Assembly: GCA_019309485.1 (NCBI GenBank)
Contig: JAFDGC010000010.1
Location: forward strand, 1-64,000
Direction: 5' to 3'
DNA from: Deltaproteobacteria bacterium
GTDB lineage: Bacteria; Desulfobacterota; Desulfobacteria; Desulfobacterales; UBA2156
DNA: 64,000 nt
In this document: positions 1 through 7,605 of the stretch, one piece after another
How positions within the stretch are numbered: the first letter of the stretch is position 1
Layout: each line of letters begins with the position of its first letter
The notes under the pieces: model-generated
What the model saw: only the letters and a program-made list of their open reading frames with translations
Told to the model about the DNA's origin: nothing
Databases searched by the model: none
Program-made: the position numbers and the translations under genes

Positions 1-322
1 CATACCGCTACATCCTTCGCCTCCATCGGGCTGGATCAGGGACTTGCCAAGCACCGTCACCCTCGGGGCTCGGCTCACCCTTAAGAATACGTGCCGTGCC
101 CGGCACACAACAAGTCGCTGAAGCCGACCTGCTGATCGAGTCGCTTTTTGAGGTAGATTTCGTTTTTGAAGCGTTCCGGTTCAAGTTTGGTGACACTGCG
201 AAACCCGCAGGCGGCTTAGCTCGGGTCGTTATGCGACCAAGACGGGAGGAGACAGACGTAAAAGTTGACAAGTGAATCACAGTATTAATGGATTTCCCGT
301 CAAATGTCAGGAGAATAAAACA
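1..322. other. Window-edge stretch with no supported gene
   Basis: I see no convincing gene here. A 90-codon minus-strand frame (8-280) has serine/arginine-rich composition unlike a folded protein. Another minus frame around 90-200 reads more like protein (EPERFKNEIYLKKRLDQQ) but has no start, and its stop follows shortly after. The first 13 bases (cataccgctacat) also occur inside the group II intron remnant near 2190. The stretch is probably decayed DNA upstream of the flavoprotein gene. Confidence 0.4.
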
Positions 323-1765
323 ATGACAACTAAGAAAGTACTTTTTCTATGCGGCAGCCCACGTCGAAAAGGAAGCGCCAGTCTGTACACGGCAAAGTAC
401 CTGGCCCGTTTCCTCGATTACGACTACGAATTCGTAGACGTAGCCAAAGCCAAGCTGTCCACCGACCCCAGCGAAACTGAACCACCATTTTTGAGAATCT
501 TGGAAAGGATGCAGACAGCCGACGCCACTGTATGGACCTTCGGCGCATGGGTTTTATTTGTTCCGGTGCAAATGCAGTATCTCCTCGACAAGCTATTTGC
601 ACATGGGCATGATTTCAGTGGAAAGATCGCAGCAGCAGTGATGACCTCGGTCCACGCTCACGACGATTTCATTCTCGACCGGATGCGCTTTGTCAGTGAG
701 CAGTTGGGCTTTGGCTACATCGGAGATGTATCTGCTGAGGGTAATCCCTTCTTTGGCTATACAGAGGACGAAGAGGTTACGGAGGACAGCTGCCGCATCC
801 TTGCCGGGCAGCTCAACCGCACGCTGGCCGACGGGTATGTGCCCGCCAGACACTATCCGCCGGTAGAGCGCAAATACCTCACTTCCACGTACCGGGGTCC
901 AGGGTTTTCCATGGACGAGCCCCCGGTAACGAAAACCAACGACAAGACGATCTTGATAGTAACCGGCAATCGATTATCGGAAGACTCGGCCAATGCTTCT
1001 GTCATAGAATCCATCCGCCGCTATTCCCGGAACAGCGTGGAGGTGATCGAGCTGCAAGACCGCCATATCGGCCCATGTGTGGGGTGTTACCTCTGTGACT
1101 TCAATGTCGATGGCATCTGTGTGCGCAAGGATGAGTATGAGGCGATTAAGCGGCACCTGCACCAGGTTGATGGCATCGTCTTCGTTGGTACCTGTTCCTC
1201 CGGAATGGTGGACTGCCACCTGAAAGCTTTTCTTGATCGCTGTTGGGGCATCTACCATCGCCCCTCGCTAAAGGGCAAGTATGGTTTCGTAATTGCTACC
1301 GGTGGCGGCCCTCTGGAAGCAGAGGCAGCCCGTTACTTGCGGGTTGTCCTGACCATGACCGGCACGCGCTGTATCGCAGCACTGACCCAAAGTGCGGCGG
1401 ACGCCCATGACTTTGCCACAACTGTACGCCGAGTGGTCGAGGACTTAGATCGGGCACTTGACGAGAAATGGCAGATTGCCGACCGTTTCGAAATCCGTGG
1501 CGTTACCCGGACATTCCGTGACTTGGTAGCGGCAACCGGGATGATGCTTAGGGCGGATTACAGGTTCTACAAAGAGCACCGGATGTTTGACACCCCATCC
1601 CCCGGCGGCGTGAACGCGCTCATGCGGCTACTCTTCAAAAGCAAGAAAATGGAGAAATGGTTGATCGCGATGCAACAAGCGCGGATCGCAAAAGCGCGAG
1701 AGGAGCGCCTGACCGCGTACTTACAACGTTGCCGATTAGGGGAAGGGGAAGAAATTCCGTGCTGA
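323..1765 (+). CDS. Tandem flavodoxin-fold NAD(P)H-dependent oxidoreductase
   Basis: A 480-residue protein with two NADPH-dependent FMN reductase/iron-sulfur flavoprotein-like domains. Domain 1 (about 1-180) opens with a beta strand and an FMN phosphate loop, FLCGSPRRKGSASL. Domain 2 (about 205-360) starts ILIVTGNRLSEDSANAS and carries a cysteine cluster, CVGCYLCDFNVDGIC, as in flavodoxin-like reductases that may hold an Fe-S cluster. The last 100 residues are helical and basic. The ATG at 323 follows AGGAG at good spacing; the frame is open upstream to a GTG at 272 but that has no ribosome site. Likely role: cytoplasmic electron transfer or quinone/aromatic reduction, substrate unknown. Flanking DNA holds mobile-element remnants, so it may sit in an acquired segment. 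Confidence 0.75.
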   Translation: MTTKKVLFLCGSPRRKGSASLYTAKYLARFLDYDYEFVDVAKAKLSTDPSETEPPFLRILERMQTADATVWTFGAWVLFVPVQMQYLLDKLFAHGHDFSGKIAAAVMTSVHAHDDFILDRMRFVSEQLGFGYIGDVSAEGNPFFGYTEDEEVTEDSCRILAGQLNRTLADGYVPARHYPPVERKYLTSTYRGPGFSMDEPPVTKTNDKTILIVTGNRLSEDSANASVIESIRRYSRNSVEVIELQDRHIGPCVGCYLCDFNVDGICVRKDEYEAIKRHLHQVDGIVFVGTCSSGMVDCHLKAFLDRCWGIYHRPSLKGKYGFVIATGGGPLEAEAARYLRVVLTMTGTRCIAALTQSAADAHDFATTVRRVVEDLDRALDEKWQIADRFEIRGVTRTFRDLVAATGMMLRADYRFYKEHRMFDTPSPGGVNALMRLLFKSKKMEKWLIAMQQARIAKAREERLTAYLQRCRLGEGEEIPC

Positions 1766-1980
1766 TGCCCTACGAGGATATGATTACGAAGGCAATCGCA
1801 CAACATGCGCTTTCACAACCGACCTGGCTGATCCGCGGCTTTTTTTATAAATCGGGGTAGATCGGGATTTATCGCTTTTCTCAAGTTCATCGTGTCGGGC
1901 TGCCCGGCGGGTGAAGCACGGCGTTAGGCAGCGCCATTCAACAAAGGGAATCGTTCCAAAAATAAGATATGGAGGCGATC

Positions 1981-2085
1981 ATGATTACTAACAAAGCTAT
2001 CTGTGTTACGGGAGCTTCTGGTTTTATTGCCTCTCCCTCTGTGCCAATGAGAGTGAGACACCTACCCCTTGAAAAATTAGTGTAG
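1981..2085 (+). pseudogene. Truncated start of an NAD(P)-dependent epimerase/reductase
   Basis: The frame begins MITNKAICVTGASGFIAS after a good ribosome site (GGAGGCGATC then ATG). This is the N-terminal Rossmann strand and glycine loop (TGASGFIAS) of extended short-chain dehydrogenases such as dihydroflavonol/cinnamoyl-CoA reductases. After residue 18 the sequence becomes unrelated and stops at codon 35. The rest of the gene is not seen downstream, where a group II intron RT remnant lies on the other strand. I read it as a gene cut by an insertion and later deletion. Confidence 0.6.
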
Positions 2086-2096
2086 AAGGTGGAGGG

Positions 2097-2363
2097 CCAA
2101 TGCTCGATTTCATGTATCGGTCGGTAATACTCCGATATTCCGAAATACCCCATCCAGCCGCGAAGGTACCCTGTCAGTTTGATGTAGCGGTATGCCATCG
2201 AGACTCCCCAGCTTCGTCCGGTCAGCTTCTTGATCCGCCGCTTGAACTCGGAAAAGGCCTTGTCCGATGCGTACGGGCAAAGGCCATAAAGTCGGCGATG
2301 GGCATGTTGTCCATGCCCGGTGCTCCCTTGTTGGCTTTCACCCGCTCCTCATCCTGCCACCTA
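2097..2363 (-). pseudogene. Group II intron reverse transcriptase/maturase remnant, internally deleted
   Basis: On the minus strand the first part reads RVKANKGAPGMDNMPIADF, the N-terminal start of group II intron RTs (usual form VKANKGAPGVDGMT). After about residue 35 the reading frame changes and the sequence continues as FSEFKRRIKKLTGRS, then YLRGWMGYFGISEYYRPIHE, the C-terminal maturase end of the same family. More than 300 residues, including all catalytic RT motifs, are missing, the two halves are in different frames, and the extreme C-terminus is lost. It cannot be functional. Confidence 0.8.
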
Positions 2364-2435
2364 GCGTAATTCAATCCAACTTTTGGGACATAAATTCAGA
2401 AACGGGGGGATAAAGCCCATTTTCACTATTAATAC

Positions 2436-2464
2436 TTGACGTTATTAACGAATTGCGTTATCAT
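2436..2464 (+). promoter_or_regulatory. Predicted sigma70-type promoter of the toxin-antitoxin pair
   Basis: TTGACG (2436-2441), a 17-base spacer and TATCAT (2459-2464). Transcription would begin at about 2471, directly at the toxin ATG (2472), so the message would be leaderless. Confidence 0.65.
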
Positions 2465-2478
2465 CATTTTCATGATAA
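2440..2478. promoter_or_regulatory. Two inverted repeats, candidate HigA operators
   Basis: CGTTA-T-TAACG (2440-2450) lies between the -35 and -10 boxes. TTATCAT, 7 bases, ATGATAA (2458-2478) covers the -10 box and the toxin start codon. Both are perfect dyads in the arms. Antitoxins of this family repress their own operon by binding such dyads; use of these particular ones is inferred. Confidence 0.55.
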
Positions 2479-2753
2479 AATCCTTCCGTGACAAAGAGAC
2501 TGAAAAAATATTCGGCAGGCAACTTTCAAGCAAATTGCCACAGAACATTCAGCGCACTGCACACAAAAAACTGGTGATTCTTGATGCGGCGCCGGAATTA
2601 AATGATTTACGAATTCCACCAGGTAACCGATTGGAAGCATTGAAAGGTAACCGGAAAGGACAACATAGCATATGCATAAACGAACTATGGCGGATTTGTT
2701 TTAAATGGAGCGATGGTGATGCATATGATGTTGAAATCACAGATTATCATTAG
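2472..2753 (+). CDS. higB: HigB-type toxin (RelE/ParE superfamily)
   Basis: 93 residues, starting MIKSFRDKETEKIFGRQ, with LRIPPGNRLEALKGNRKGQ and ending ICFKWSDGDAYDVEITDYH, the typical plasmid maintenance/HigB-like killer protein pattern. Members are mRNA-cleaving, mostly ribosome-dependent toxins. The ATG at 2472 is chosen because the family starts here; there is no ribosome site before it and the predicted transcript starts at the ATG, so leaderless translation is likely. The antitoxin gene follows after 9 bases, in the toxin-first order typical of HigBA. Confidence 0.88.
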   Translation: MIKSFRDKETEKIFGRQLSSKLPQNIQRTAHKKLVILDAAPELNDLRIPPGNRLEALKGNRKGQHSICINELWRICFKWSDGDAYDVEITDYH

Positions 2754-2762
2754 GAGCTTAAT

Positions 2763-3071
2763 ATGAAAAACAAACAACTTCCTCCTATCCATCCCGGCGA
2801 AATTCTTATGGAGGAATTTTTAGAGCCCATGGGAATCAGTCAGTACCGATTGGCAAAGGGTATAAGTGTACCCCCCCGACGCATAAACGAAATTGTGCAT
2901 GGGAAAAGAGCCATTACCGCAGATACTGCGCTCCGTTTGGGACGGTTTTTTGGCATGTCGCCTCAGTTTTGGTTAAATCTCCAGACTCGTTATGATCTTG
3001 AAGTGGCAGAAGATTTGCTGGAGGACCGACTTGATGATGAGGTTCATGCGCTTCAACTGCAAGCGGGATAA
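2763..3071 (+). CDS. higA: HigA-type antitoxin (XRE helix-turn-helix)
   Basis: 102 residues. The N-terminus (PPIHPGEILMEEFLEPMGIS) is the HigA/VapI signature, followed by a helix-turn-helix (QYRLAKGISVPPRRINEIVH) and the family block GKRAITADTALRLGRFFG then FWLNLQ. It has a strong AGGAG ribosome site upstream, unlike the toxin, so translation should favour the antitoxin. It is expected to neutralise the toxin by direct binding and to repress the shared promoter. Confidence 0.9.
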   Translation: MKNKQLPPIHPGEILMEEFLEPMGISQYRLAKGISVPPRRINEIVHGKRAITADTALRLGRFFGMSPQFWLNLQTRYDLEVAEDLLEDRLDDEVHALQLQAG

Positions 3072-3244
3072 TATATTCTGAAGTGATAACCTTGTTGCTG
3101 AAGATGGACTGGGAAAAACCTGGCGGTTTATTCCGGCCACTTACCACCCGTTAAACGCCAAATGTAGCAAGAGATAGGGGATATTATCCGGGAAGGACAG
3201 AAAAGGTAGAACCTGCCGGTTCACCGGACCGGACGGTCTATACA
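3072..3244. other. Gap between antitoxin and tRNA-Val terminator
   Basis: No gene or clear regulatory element recognised; it separates two convergent units. Confidence 0.4.
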
Positions 3245-3281
3245 AAAAGGGCTTACGGTACGAAACCCGTAAGCCCTTTGA
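3245..3281 (-). terminator. Rho-independent terminator of tRNA-Val
   Basis: On the minus strand a 13-base stem (AAAGGGCTTACGG pairing with CCGTAAGCCCTTT) with a short loop is followed by T residues. It lies just downstream of the tRNA 3' end. Confidence 0.8.
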
Positions 3282-3286
3282 TGGCC

Positions 3287-3361
3287 TGGTAGGCACGATG
3301 AGATTTGAACTCATGACCTCTACCGTGTCAGGGTAGCGCTCTCCCCCTGAGCTACGTGCCT
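3287..3361 (-). tRNA. tRNA-Val (anticodon GAC)
   Basis: 75 nt including encoded CCA. Acceptor AGGCACG pairs with CGTGCCT, D stem GCTC/GAGC, anticodon stem CTACC/GGTAG with loop CTGACAC (anticodon GAC, reading GTC/GTT codons), T stem ATGAG/CTCAT with loop TTCAAAT. All four stems are perfectly paired. Confidence 0.95.
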
Positions 3362-3379
3362 GTGATATATTTGGATAAT

Positions 3380-3408
3380 TTGATACACGGGCGCGGTTTG
3401 ACTGTCAA
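3380..3408 (-). promoter_or_regulatory. Predicted promoter of tRNA-Val
   Basis: Minus strand TTGACA, 17-base spacer, TATCAA, ending about 20 bases before the tRNA 5' end. Perfect -35 box. Confidence 0.7.
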
Positions 3409-3589
3409 GGAAAATCGGGCGCGGTGACGGCGCGCCATGGGAGCGGACCGTGCCCGGTTTTGGGGCTTGGGGATCATTTTCCTTGTCAAAAAGAACGGTT
3501 CGGGTTAAAAAAAGGGATCTTTTTTTCGGGATTTCCTTTAACCGTTACAACGGATTTTCCATTATTCCATCTCAAGGAGGGACCCCTCA

Positions 3590-3994
3590 ATGAAACCCAT
3601 CGAAGATTTGACCTTTCCCGAAGACCTGCTTTACGCCCAGGACCACGAGTGGATCCGGATGGAAAACGGCTCCGCCGTCATCGGCATCAGCGACTACGCC
3701 CAGGACCAGCTTGGCGACATCGTCTACGTTGAACTGCCTTCCGTCGGACAAACCTTTGCAAAAGGCGAAGCGTTCGGGACCGTGGAATCGGTCAAGGCGG
3801 TTTCCGAGCTGTACATGCCCATCGGCGGTGAAGTTTCGGCCGTCAACGAATCCCTGGGCGATTCCCCCGAGAAGGTCAACCAGGATCCTTACCAGGACGG
3901 GTGGATGATCCAAATCACGCCCCAGGATCCTTCCGAAAAAGATGCCCTCATGGCAAAAGACGCCTACCTTGAAATGTTGAAAGGACTTTCCTGA
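3590..3994 (+). CDS. gcvH: Glycine cleavage system H protein
   Basis: 134 residues, the usual H-protein length. It carries the aminomethyl group between the P and T proteins on a lipoyl arm; the lipoylated lysine is K69 in the motif ESVKAVSELYMP. The ATG follows AAGGAGGG. First gene of a tight cluster with gcvPA, gcvPB, lipB and lipA, so the carrier and the enzymes that lipoylate it are likely co-expressed. The leader (3410-3589) contains a GGTTAAA...TTTAACC dyad but no recognisable glycine riboswitch. Confidence 0.96.
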   Translation: MKPIEDLTFPEDLLYAQDHEWIRMENGSAVIGISDYAQDQLGDIVYVELPSVGQTFAKGEAFGTVESVKAVSELYMPIGGEVSAVNESLGDSPEKVNQDPYQDGWMIQITPQDPSEKDALMAKDAYLEMLKGLS

Positions 3995-5325
3995 TGCGTT
4001 ACCTGCCGCACACCGATGAAGAAATCGCGGAAATGCTCCAGGCGGTGGGGGCGGACTCCATAGAGGATCTCTTCGCCCAGATTCCCGAGGAATGCCGCTG
4101 CCGGGTCCGCCTGAACCTGCCCGAGGCCCTCACCGAGTGGGAACTCAACGCCCACATGGACGGCCTGGCCGGACAGACGGCCTCCGCCGGAACGTGCAAA
4201 AACTACATGGGCGCAGGGTCCTACGAGCATTTCATCCCGGCCGTAATTCCGCATCTGTTGAGCCGGGGGGAATTCGTCACCTCCTACACCCCGTACCAGC
4301 CGGAAATGAGCCAGGGAACCCTCCAGGGGATTTACGAGTATCAGACCCTGACCGCCCGCCTTTTGGGGATGGAGGTGGCCAACGCCTCCATGTACGACGG
4401 GGCATCGGCCCTGGCCGAAGCCCTCCTTATGGCCTGCCGGGTCACCCGGAAAAACCGGGTGGCCGTCTCCAGGGCCGTGCACCCCCACTACCGCCGGGTG
4501 GCGGCCACCTATTTCGGGCCCACCGGGTACGCCCTGGAGGAATTCGATTTCGGAAAAGACGGCCGGAGCGACCCGAACGCATTTTCCGGCGGAAAGGATC
4601 TGGCGGCGGTGGCAGTCCAGTCCCCCAATTTTTTCGGGGGCATCGAAGACCTTGCGGCCTGGGCCGAAGCGGCGCACGCCGCAGGGGCCTTGTTCATCGC
4701 CGCATTCACCGAGCCGTTGGCCTACGGTCTGTTGAAAAGCCCGGGGAGCTTGGGGGCCGACATCACCTGCGGGGAAGGCCAGAGCCTGGGGATCCCCCAG
4801 TCCTTCGGGGGGCCGGGGCTGGGAATGTTTGCCGCCAAGATGGAATTCGTGCGGAGCATGCCGGGCCGCCTGGTGGGAAAAACCACAGACATGGACGGAA
4901 AAACGGGCTTTGTCCTGACCCTGTCCACCCGGGAACAGCACATCCGCCGGGAAAAGGCCACCTCCAACATCTGCACCAACAACAGCCTCTGCGCGCTTTG
5001 TGCCGCCATGTACATGGCCGTGCTCGGGAACACCGGGTTCAAGGCTCTTTCCAAACTCAACCTGGACAAAAGCGCCTATCTCAAGGACCGCCTGGCTGAA
5101 AAAGGATTTTCCCCGGCGTTTTCGGCGCCCACCTTCAATGAATTCACCGTGAAGGCGGACCCGGATTTTGAAACCCGGCGCCGCGCGCTCATGGAAAAAG
5201 GCATCGTCGCCGGAGTGCCTCTGGCGCCCTATTACCCGGCCCTTTCGGATCATTATGTATTTTGTGTCACGGAAACCAAGACCCAAGACGACCTGGATGC
5301 CCTGGTCTCGGAGGTGACATCATGA
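3994..5325 (+). CDS. gcvPA: Glycine dehydrogenase (decarboxylating) subunit 1
   Basis: 443 residues. N-terminal half of a split P protein, which with GcvPB decarboxylates glycine and loads the aminomethyl group onto GcvH. Starts MRYLPHTDEEIAEMLQ, with conserved MYDGASALAEA and TREQHIRREKATSNICTNNS typical of GcvPA. Start codon overlaps the gcvH stop (TGATG), implying translational coupling. The split form is common in anaerobes, whereas many aerobic proteobacteria have one fused protein. Confidence 0.96.
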   Translation: MRYLPHTDEEIAEMLQAVGADSIEDLFAQIPEECRCRVRLNLPEALTEWELNAHMDGLAGQTASAGTCKNYMGAGSYEHFIPAVIPHLLSRGEFVTSYTPYQPEMSQGTLQGIYEYQTLTARLLGMEVANASMYDGASALAEALLMACRVTRKNRVAVSRAVHPHYRRVAATYFGPTGYALEEFDFGKDGRSDPNAFSGGKDLAAVAVQSPNFFGGIEDLAAWAEAAHAAGALFIAAFTEPLAYGLLKSPGSLGADITCGEGQSLGIPQSFGGPGLGMFAAKMEFVRSMPGRLVGKTTDMDGKTGFVLTLSTREQHIRREKATSNICTNNSLCALCAAMYMAVLGNTGFKALSKLNLDKSAYLKDRLAEKGFSPAFSAPTFNEFTVKADPDFETRRRALMEKGIVAGVPLAPYYPALSDHYVFCVTETKTQDDLDALVSEVTS

Positions 5326-6809
5326 CGGAATCCATCGGCACCACCGGGCTTGTCCTGAACGAACCCCTCCTGTGGGAAAAAGGGCGCATGGGAAGAACCG
5401 GGTATTCCCTGCCCAAAACGGACGTCCCGTCCGCGGCCATCGACGACGCCCTGGTCGGCGAAGGCCCGGACTTTCCTGATTTGAGCGAAGTGGACGTGGT
5501 ACGCCACTACACCCGGCTTTCCCAGTGGAACTTTTCCGTTGACGCCGGGATGTACCCCCTGGGATCGTGCACCATGAAATACAACCCCAAGACCAATGAA
5601 CGCCAAGCCGGCCTACCCGGGTTCGCCGGCGCCCACCCGCTTTTTCCGGAAACCCTTTGCCAGGGGATCCTGGAACTCATGTACGACCTGGAGCGGCACC
5701 TGGCCGAGATCACGGGAATGGACGCCGTCTCCCTCCAGCCCGCCGCCGGGGCCCAGGGGGAGTTTTCCGGGATGCTCCTCATTCACGCCTACCACAAGCG
5801 AAACGGAAATCCCCGGTCCAAGATCCTGGTTCCGGACACGGCCCACGGCACCAACCCGGCCAGCGCCACGTTGTGCGGGTACAAGAGCGTGGCCGTGAAA
5901 TCGGGAGCAAAAGGGATCCTGACACCGGAGCGGGTGGGGGAACTGATGGACGAAGAGACCGCCGGGATCATGCTCACCAATCCCAACACCCTGGGGCTTT
6001 TCGAGAACCATGTAAAGGCGATCGCCGCCATCGTCCACGACAAGGGGGGGCTCGTCTACTGCGACGGCGCCAACATGAACGCCCTCATGGGAATCGTGGA
6101 CATGGCCGCCATCGGAATCGACGTGCTTCACCTCAACCTCCACAAGACCTTTTCCACGCCCCACGGGGGCGGCGGCCCCGGAAGCGGGCCCATCTGCGTG
6201 CGCCGTCACCTGGAGCCCTTTCTCCCGGTCCCCCGGATCGTCAAGACCGGAGAAACCTTCGGCCTTTCCGAGGATTTTCCCGAATCCGTGGGAAAACTCC
6301 ACGCCTTTTTCGGAAACGTCGGCGTGATGATCAAGGCCTACAGCTATATCTTGAGCATGGGACCGGATCATCTGAAAAAGGCCAGCCAGCTGGCGGTCCT
6401 CAACGCCAACTACGTGAAGGAAAGGCTCAAGGGGGTTTTCCACCTGCCTTTCGATGCGCCCTGCATGCATGAGTGCGTCTTCACGGACAAGCACCAGGCG
6501 GCCCGCAAGGTCACCACCCTCGACATGGTGAAACGGCTCATGGACTACGGGTTCCACCCCCCCACGGTCTATTTCCCCCTGGTGGTCAGCGGCGCCATCA
6601 TGATCGAACCCACCGAGACCGAATCCAAGGAGAATCTCGACCGGTTCGTGGAAGCCATGACCGCCATCGCCAGCGAAGCCGGGGAAAACCCGGAAGGCCT
6701 TAAATCGGCGCCCACCCGGTGCAAGGTGAAACGGCTGGACGAGGTGACCGCGGCCCGGCGGCCGTGTCTTGTGGAGCCTCCCGCCCTGAAGGGCGAGGCT
6801 CCCCGGTAG
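5322..6809 (+). CDS. gcvPB: Glycine dehydrogenase (decarboxylating) subunit 2
   Basis: 495 residues. The catalytic PLP half: LNLHKTFSTPHGGGGPGSGP contains the PLP lysine and the glycine-rich phosphate loop; also GSCTMKYNPK near the N-terminus. Start ATG (5322) overlaps the gcvPA stop and follows GGAGGTG. The last dozen codons (VEPPALKGEAPR) are encoded by a palindromic dispersed repeat that also occurs outside genes in this window, so the C-terminus has been remodelled by a repeat insertion. With GcvPA it forms a heterotetramer in the family. Confidence 0.96.
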   Translation: MTESIGTTGLVLNEPLLWEKGRMGRTGYSLPKTDVPSAAIDDALVGEGPDFPDLSEVDVVRHYTRLSQWNFSVDAGMYPLGSCTMKYNPKTNERQAGLPGFAGAHPLFPETLCQGILELMYDLERHLAEITGMDAVSLQPAAGAQGEFSGMLLIHAYHKRNGNPRSKILVPDTAHGTNPASATLCGYKSVAVKSGAKGILTPERVGELMDEETAGIMLTNPNTLGLFENHVKAIAAIVHDKGGLVYCDGANMNALMGIVDMAAIGIDVLHLNLHKTFSTPHGGGGPGSGPICVRRHLEPFLPVPRIVKTGETFGLSEDFPESVGKLHAFFGNVGVMIKAYSYILSMGPDHLKKASQLAVLNANYVKERLKGVFHLPFDAPCMHECVFTDKHQAARKVTTLDMVKRLMDYGFHPPTVYFPLVVSGAIMIEPTETESKENLDRFVEAMTAIASEAGENPEGLKSAPTRCKVKRLDEVTAARRPCLVEPPALKGEAPR

Positions 6810-6811
6810 GG
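6774..6811. repeat. Palindromic dispersed repeat, copy 1 (inside gcvPB 3' end)
   Basis: GAGCCTCCCGCCCTGAAGGG then CGAGGCTCCCCGGTAGGG, a strong hairpin. Closely related copies lie at 41572-41609 and 47683-47718. No T-run, so not an ordinary terminator. Confidence 0.7.
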
Positions 6812-6828
6812 ATACAAGGAAAACGCCT

Positions 6829-7605
6829 TTGAGTACGCTCGTGAGTGCATTGCCCCGCCGTCCTTCCTGGACGGTCCTGGAACTGCCCCGGGTGGCGTAT
6901 CCGGAGGCGCTGGCGTTGCAGCATCGCCTTTTGGCCCGACGCCTGGAAGGCACCCTTTCCGATGATGCGCTGGTGATCCTGGAGCATTTTCCGGTCTTTA
7001 CGCTGGGCCGGCGGGGAGGATCGGAGCACCTGAAGGTGTCACAAGAATTCCTTGAAGCACACGGCATCGCCGTCATCCCCGCGGAACGGGGGGGAAACAT
7101 CACCTATCACGGCCCGGGGCAGTTGATCCTGTATCCCCTCGTGGATCTTCAACGCCACCGCCTTGCCGTCACCGATTACGTGGCACGCCTGGAGGAGGTC
7201 ATGATCCGCCTGGCGGCCCGGTGGGGGGTGCATGCCGAGCGCAGGCCCGAAAACCGGGGGGTCTGGGTGGGAGTGAAAAAACTGGGGAGCGTGGGCATCG
7301 CGGTGCGTAAACACATCGCCTTTCACGGACTTGCCTTCAACGCCGCCGTGGACCTGACTCCCTTTTCCTGGATCGACCCCTGCGGCCTTTCCGGGGTGCA
7401 GATGACCTCCTTGTCCCGGGAAACCGGGAAGCCCGTTTCCATGGCGCGCATCCGCGCCGATGCGAAGCAATGCATCGAAACCGTTTTCGGGGTGGCCCTG
7501 AACGCCGGGAACCCCGATGCTTTTCTGGAACCGAAACCGCATGCATCCTCGAATCCATACCCGAAAGCCTCCCTGGATCCGGACCCGGCTTCCGCTCGGG
7601 CCTGA
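6829..7605 (+). CDS. lipB: Octanoyl-[ACP]:protein N-octanoyltransferase
   Basis: 258 residues. Transfers octanoate from ACP to lipoyl domains such as GcvH. Motifs RGGNITYHGPGQLILYPLVD, KKLGSVGIAVRKHIAFHGLA with the catalytic lysine, and PCGLSGVQMTSL with the catalytic cysteine C185. A TTG start at 6829 follows AAGGA; a GTG at 6841 is an alternative. The tail after about 220 is proline/serine-rich and overlaps the start of lipA. Confidence 0.94.
   Translation: MSTLVSALPRRPSWTVLELPRVAYPEALALQHRLLARRLEGTLSDDALVILEHFPVFTLGRRGGSEHLKVSQEFLEAHGIAVIPAERGGNITYHGPGQLILYPLVDLQRHRLAVTDYVARLEEVMIRLAARWGVHAERRPENRGVWVGVKKLGSVGIAVRKHIAFHGLAFNAAVDLTPFSWIDPCGLSGVQMTSLSRETGKPVSMARIRADAKQCIETVFGVALNAGNPDAFLEPKPHASSNPYPKASLDPDPASARA

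Noticed and set aside
1926-1932. GTTAGGC, resembling an integron attC core site
   Set aside because: No matching complementary core site at suitable distance and no integrase or cassette array nearby.
3410-3589. Glycine riboswitch upstream of gcvH
   Set aside because: The leader has an A/T-rich dyad but not the conserved glycine aptamer cores.
3964-5286. 440-codon minus-strand frame opposite gcvPA
   Set aside because: Composition typical of the antisense of a high-GC gene; the plus-strand gene is certain.
5613-7103. 496-codon minus-strand frame opposite gcvPB/lipB
   Set aside because: Shadow of two well-supported genes; no recognisable domain.
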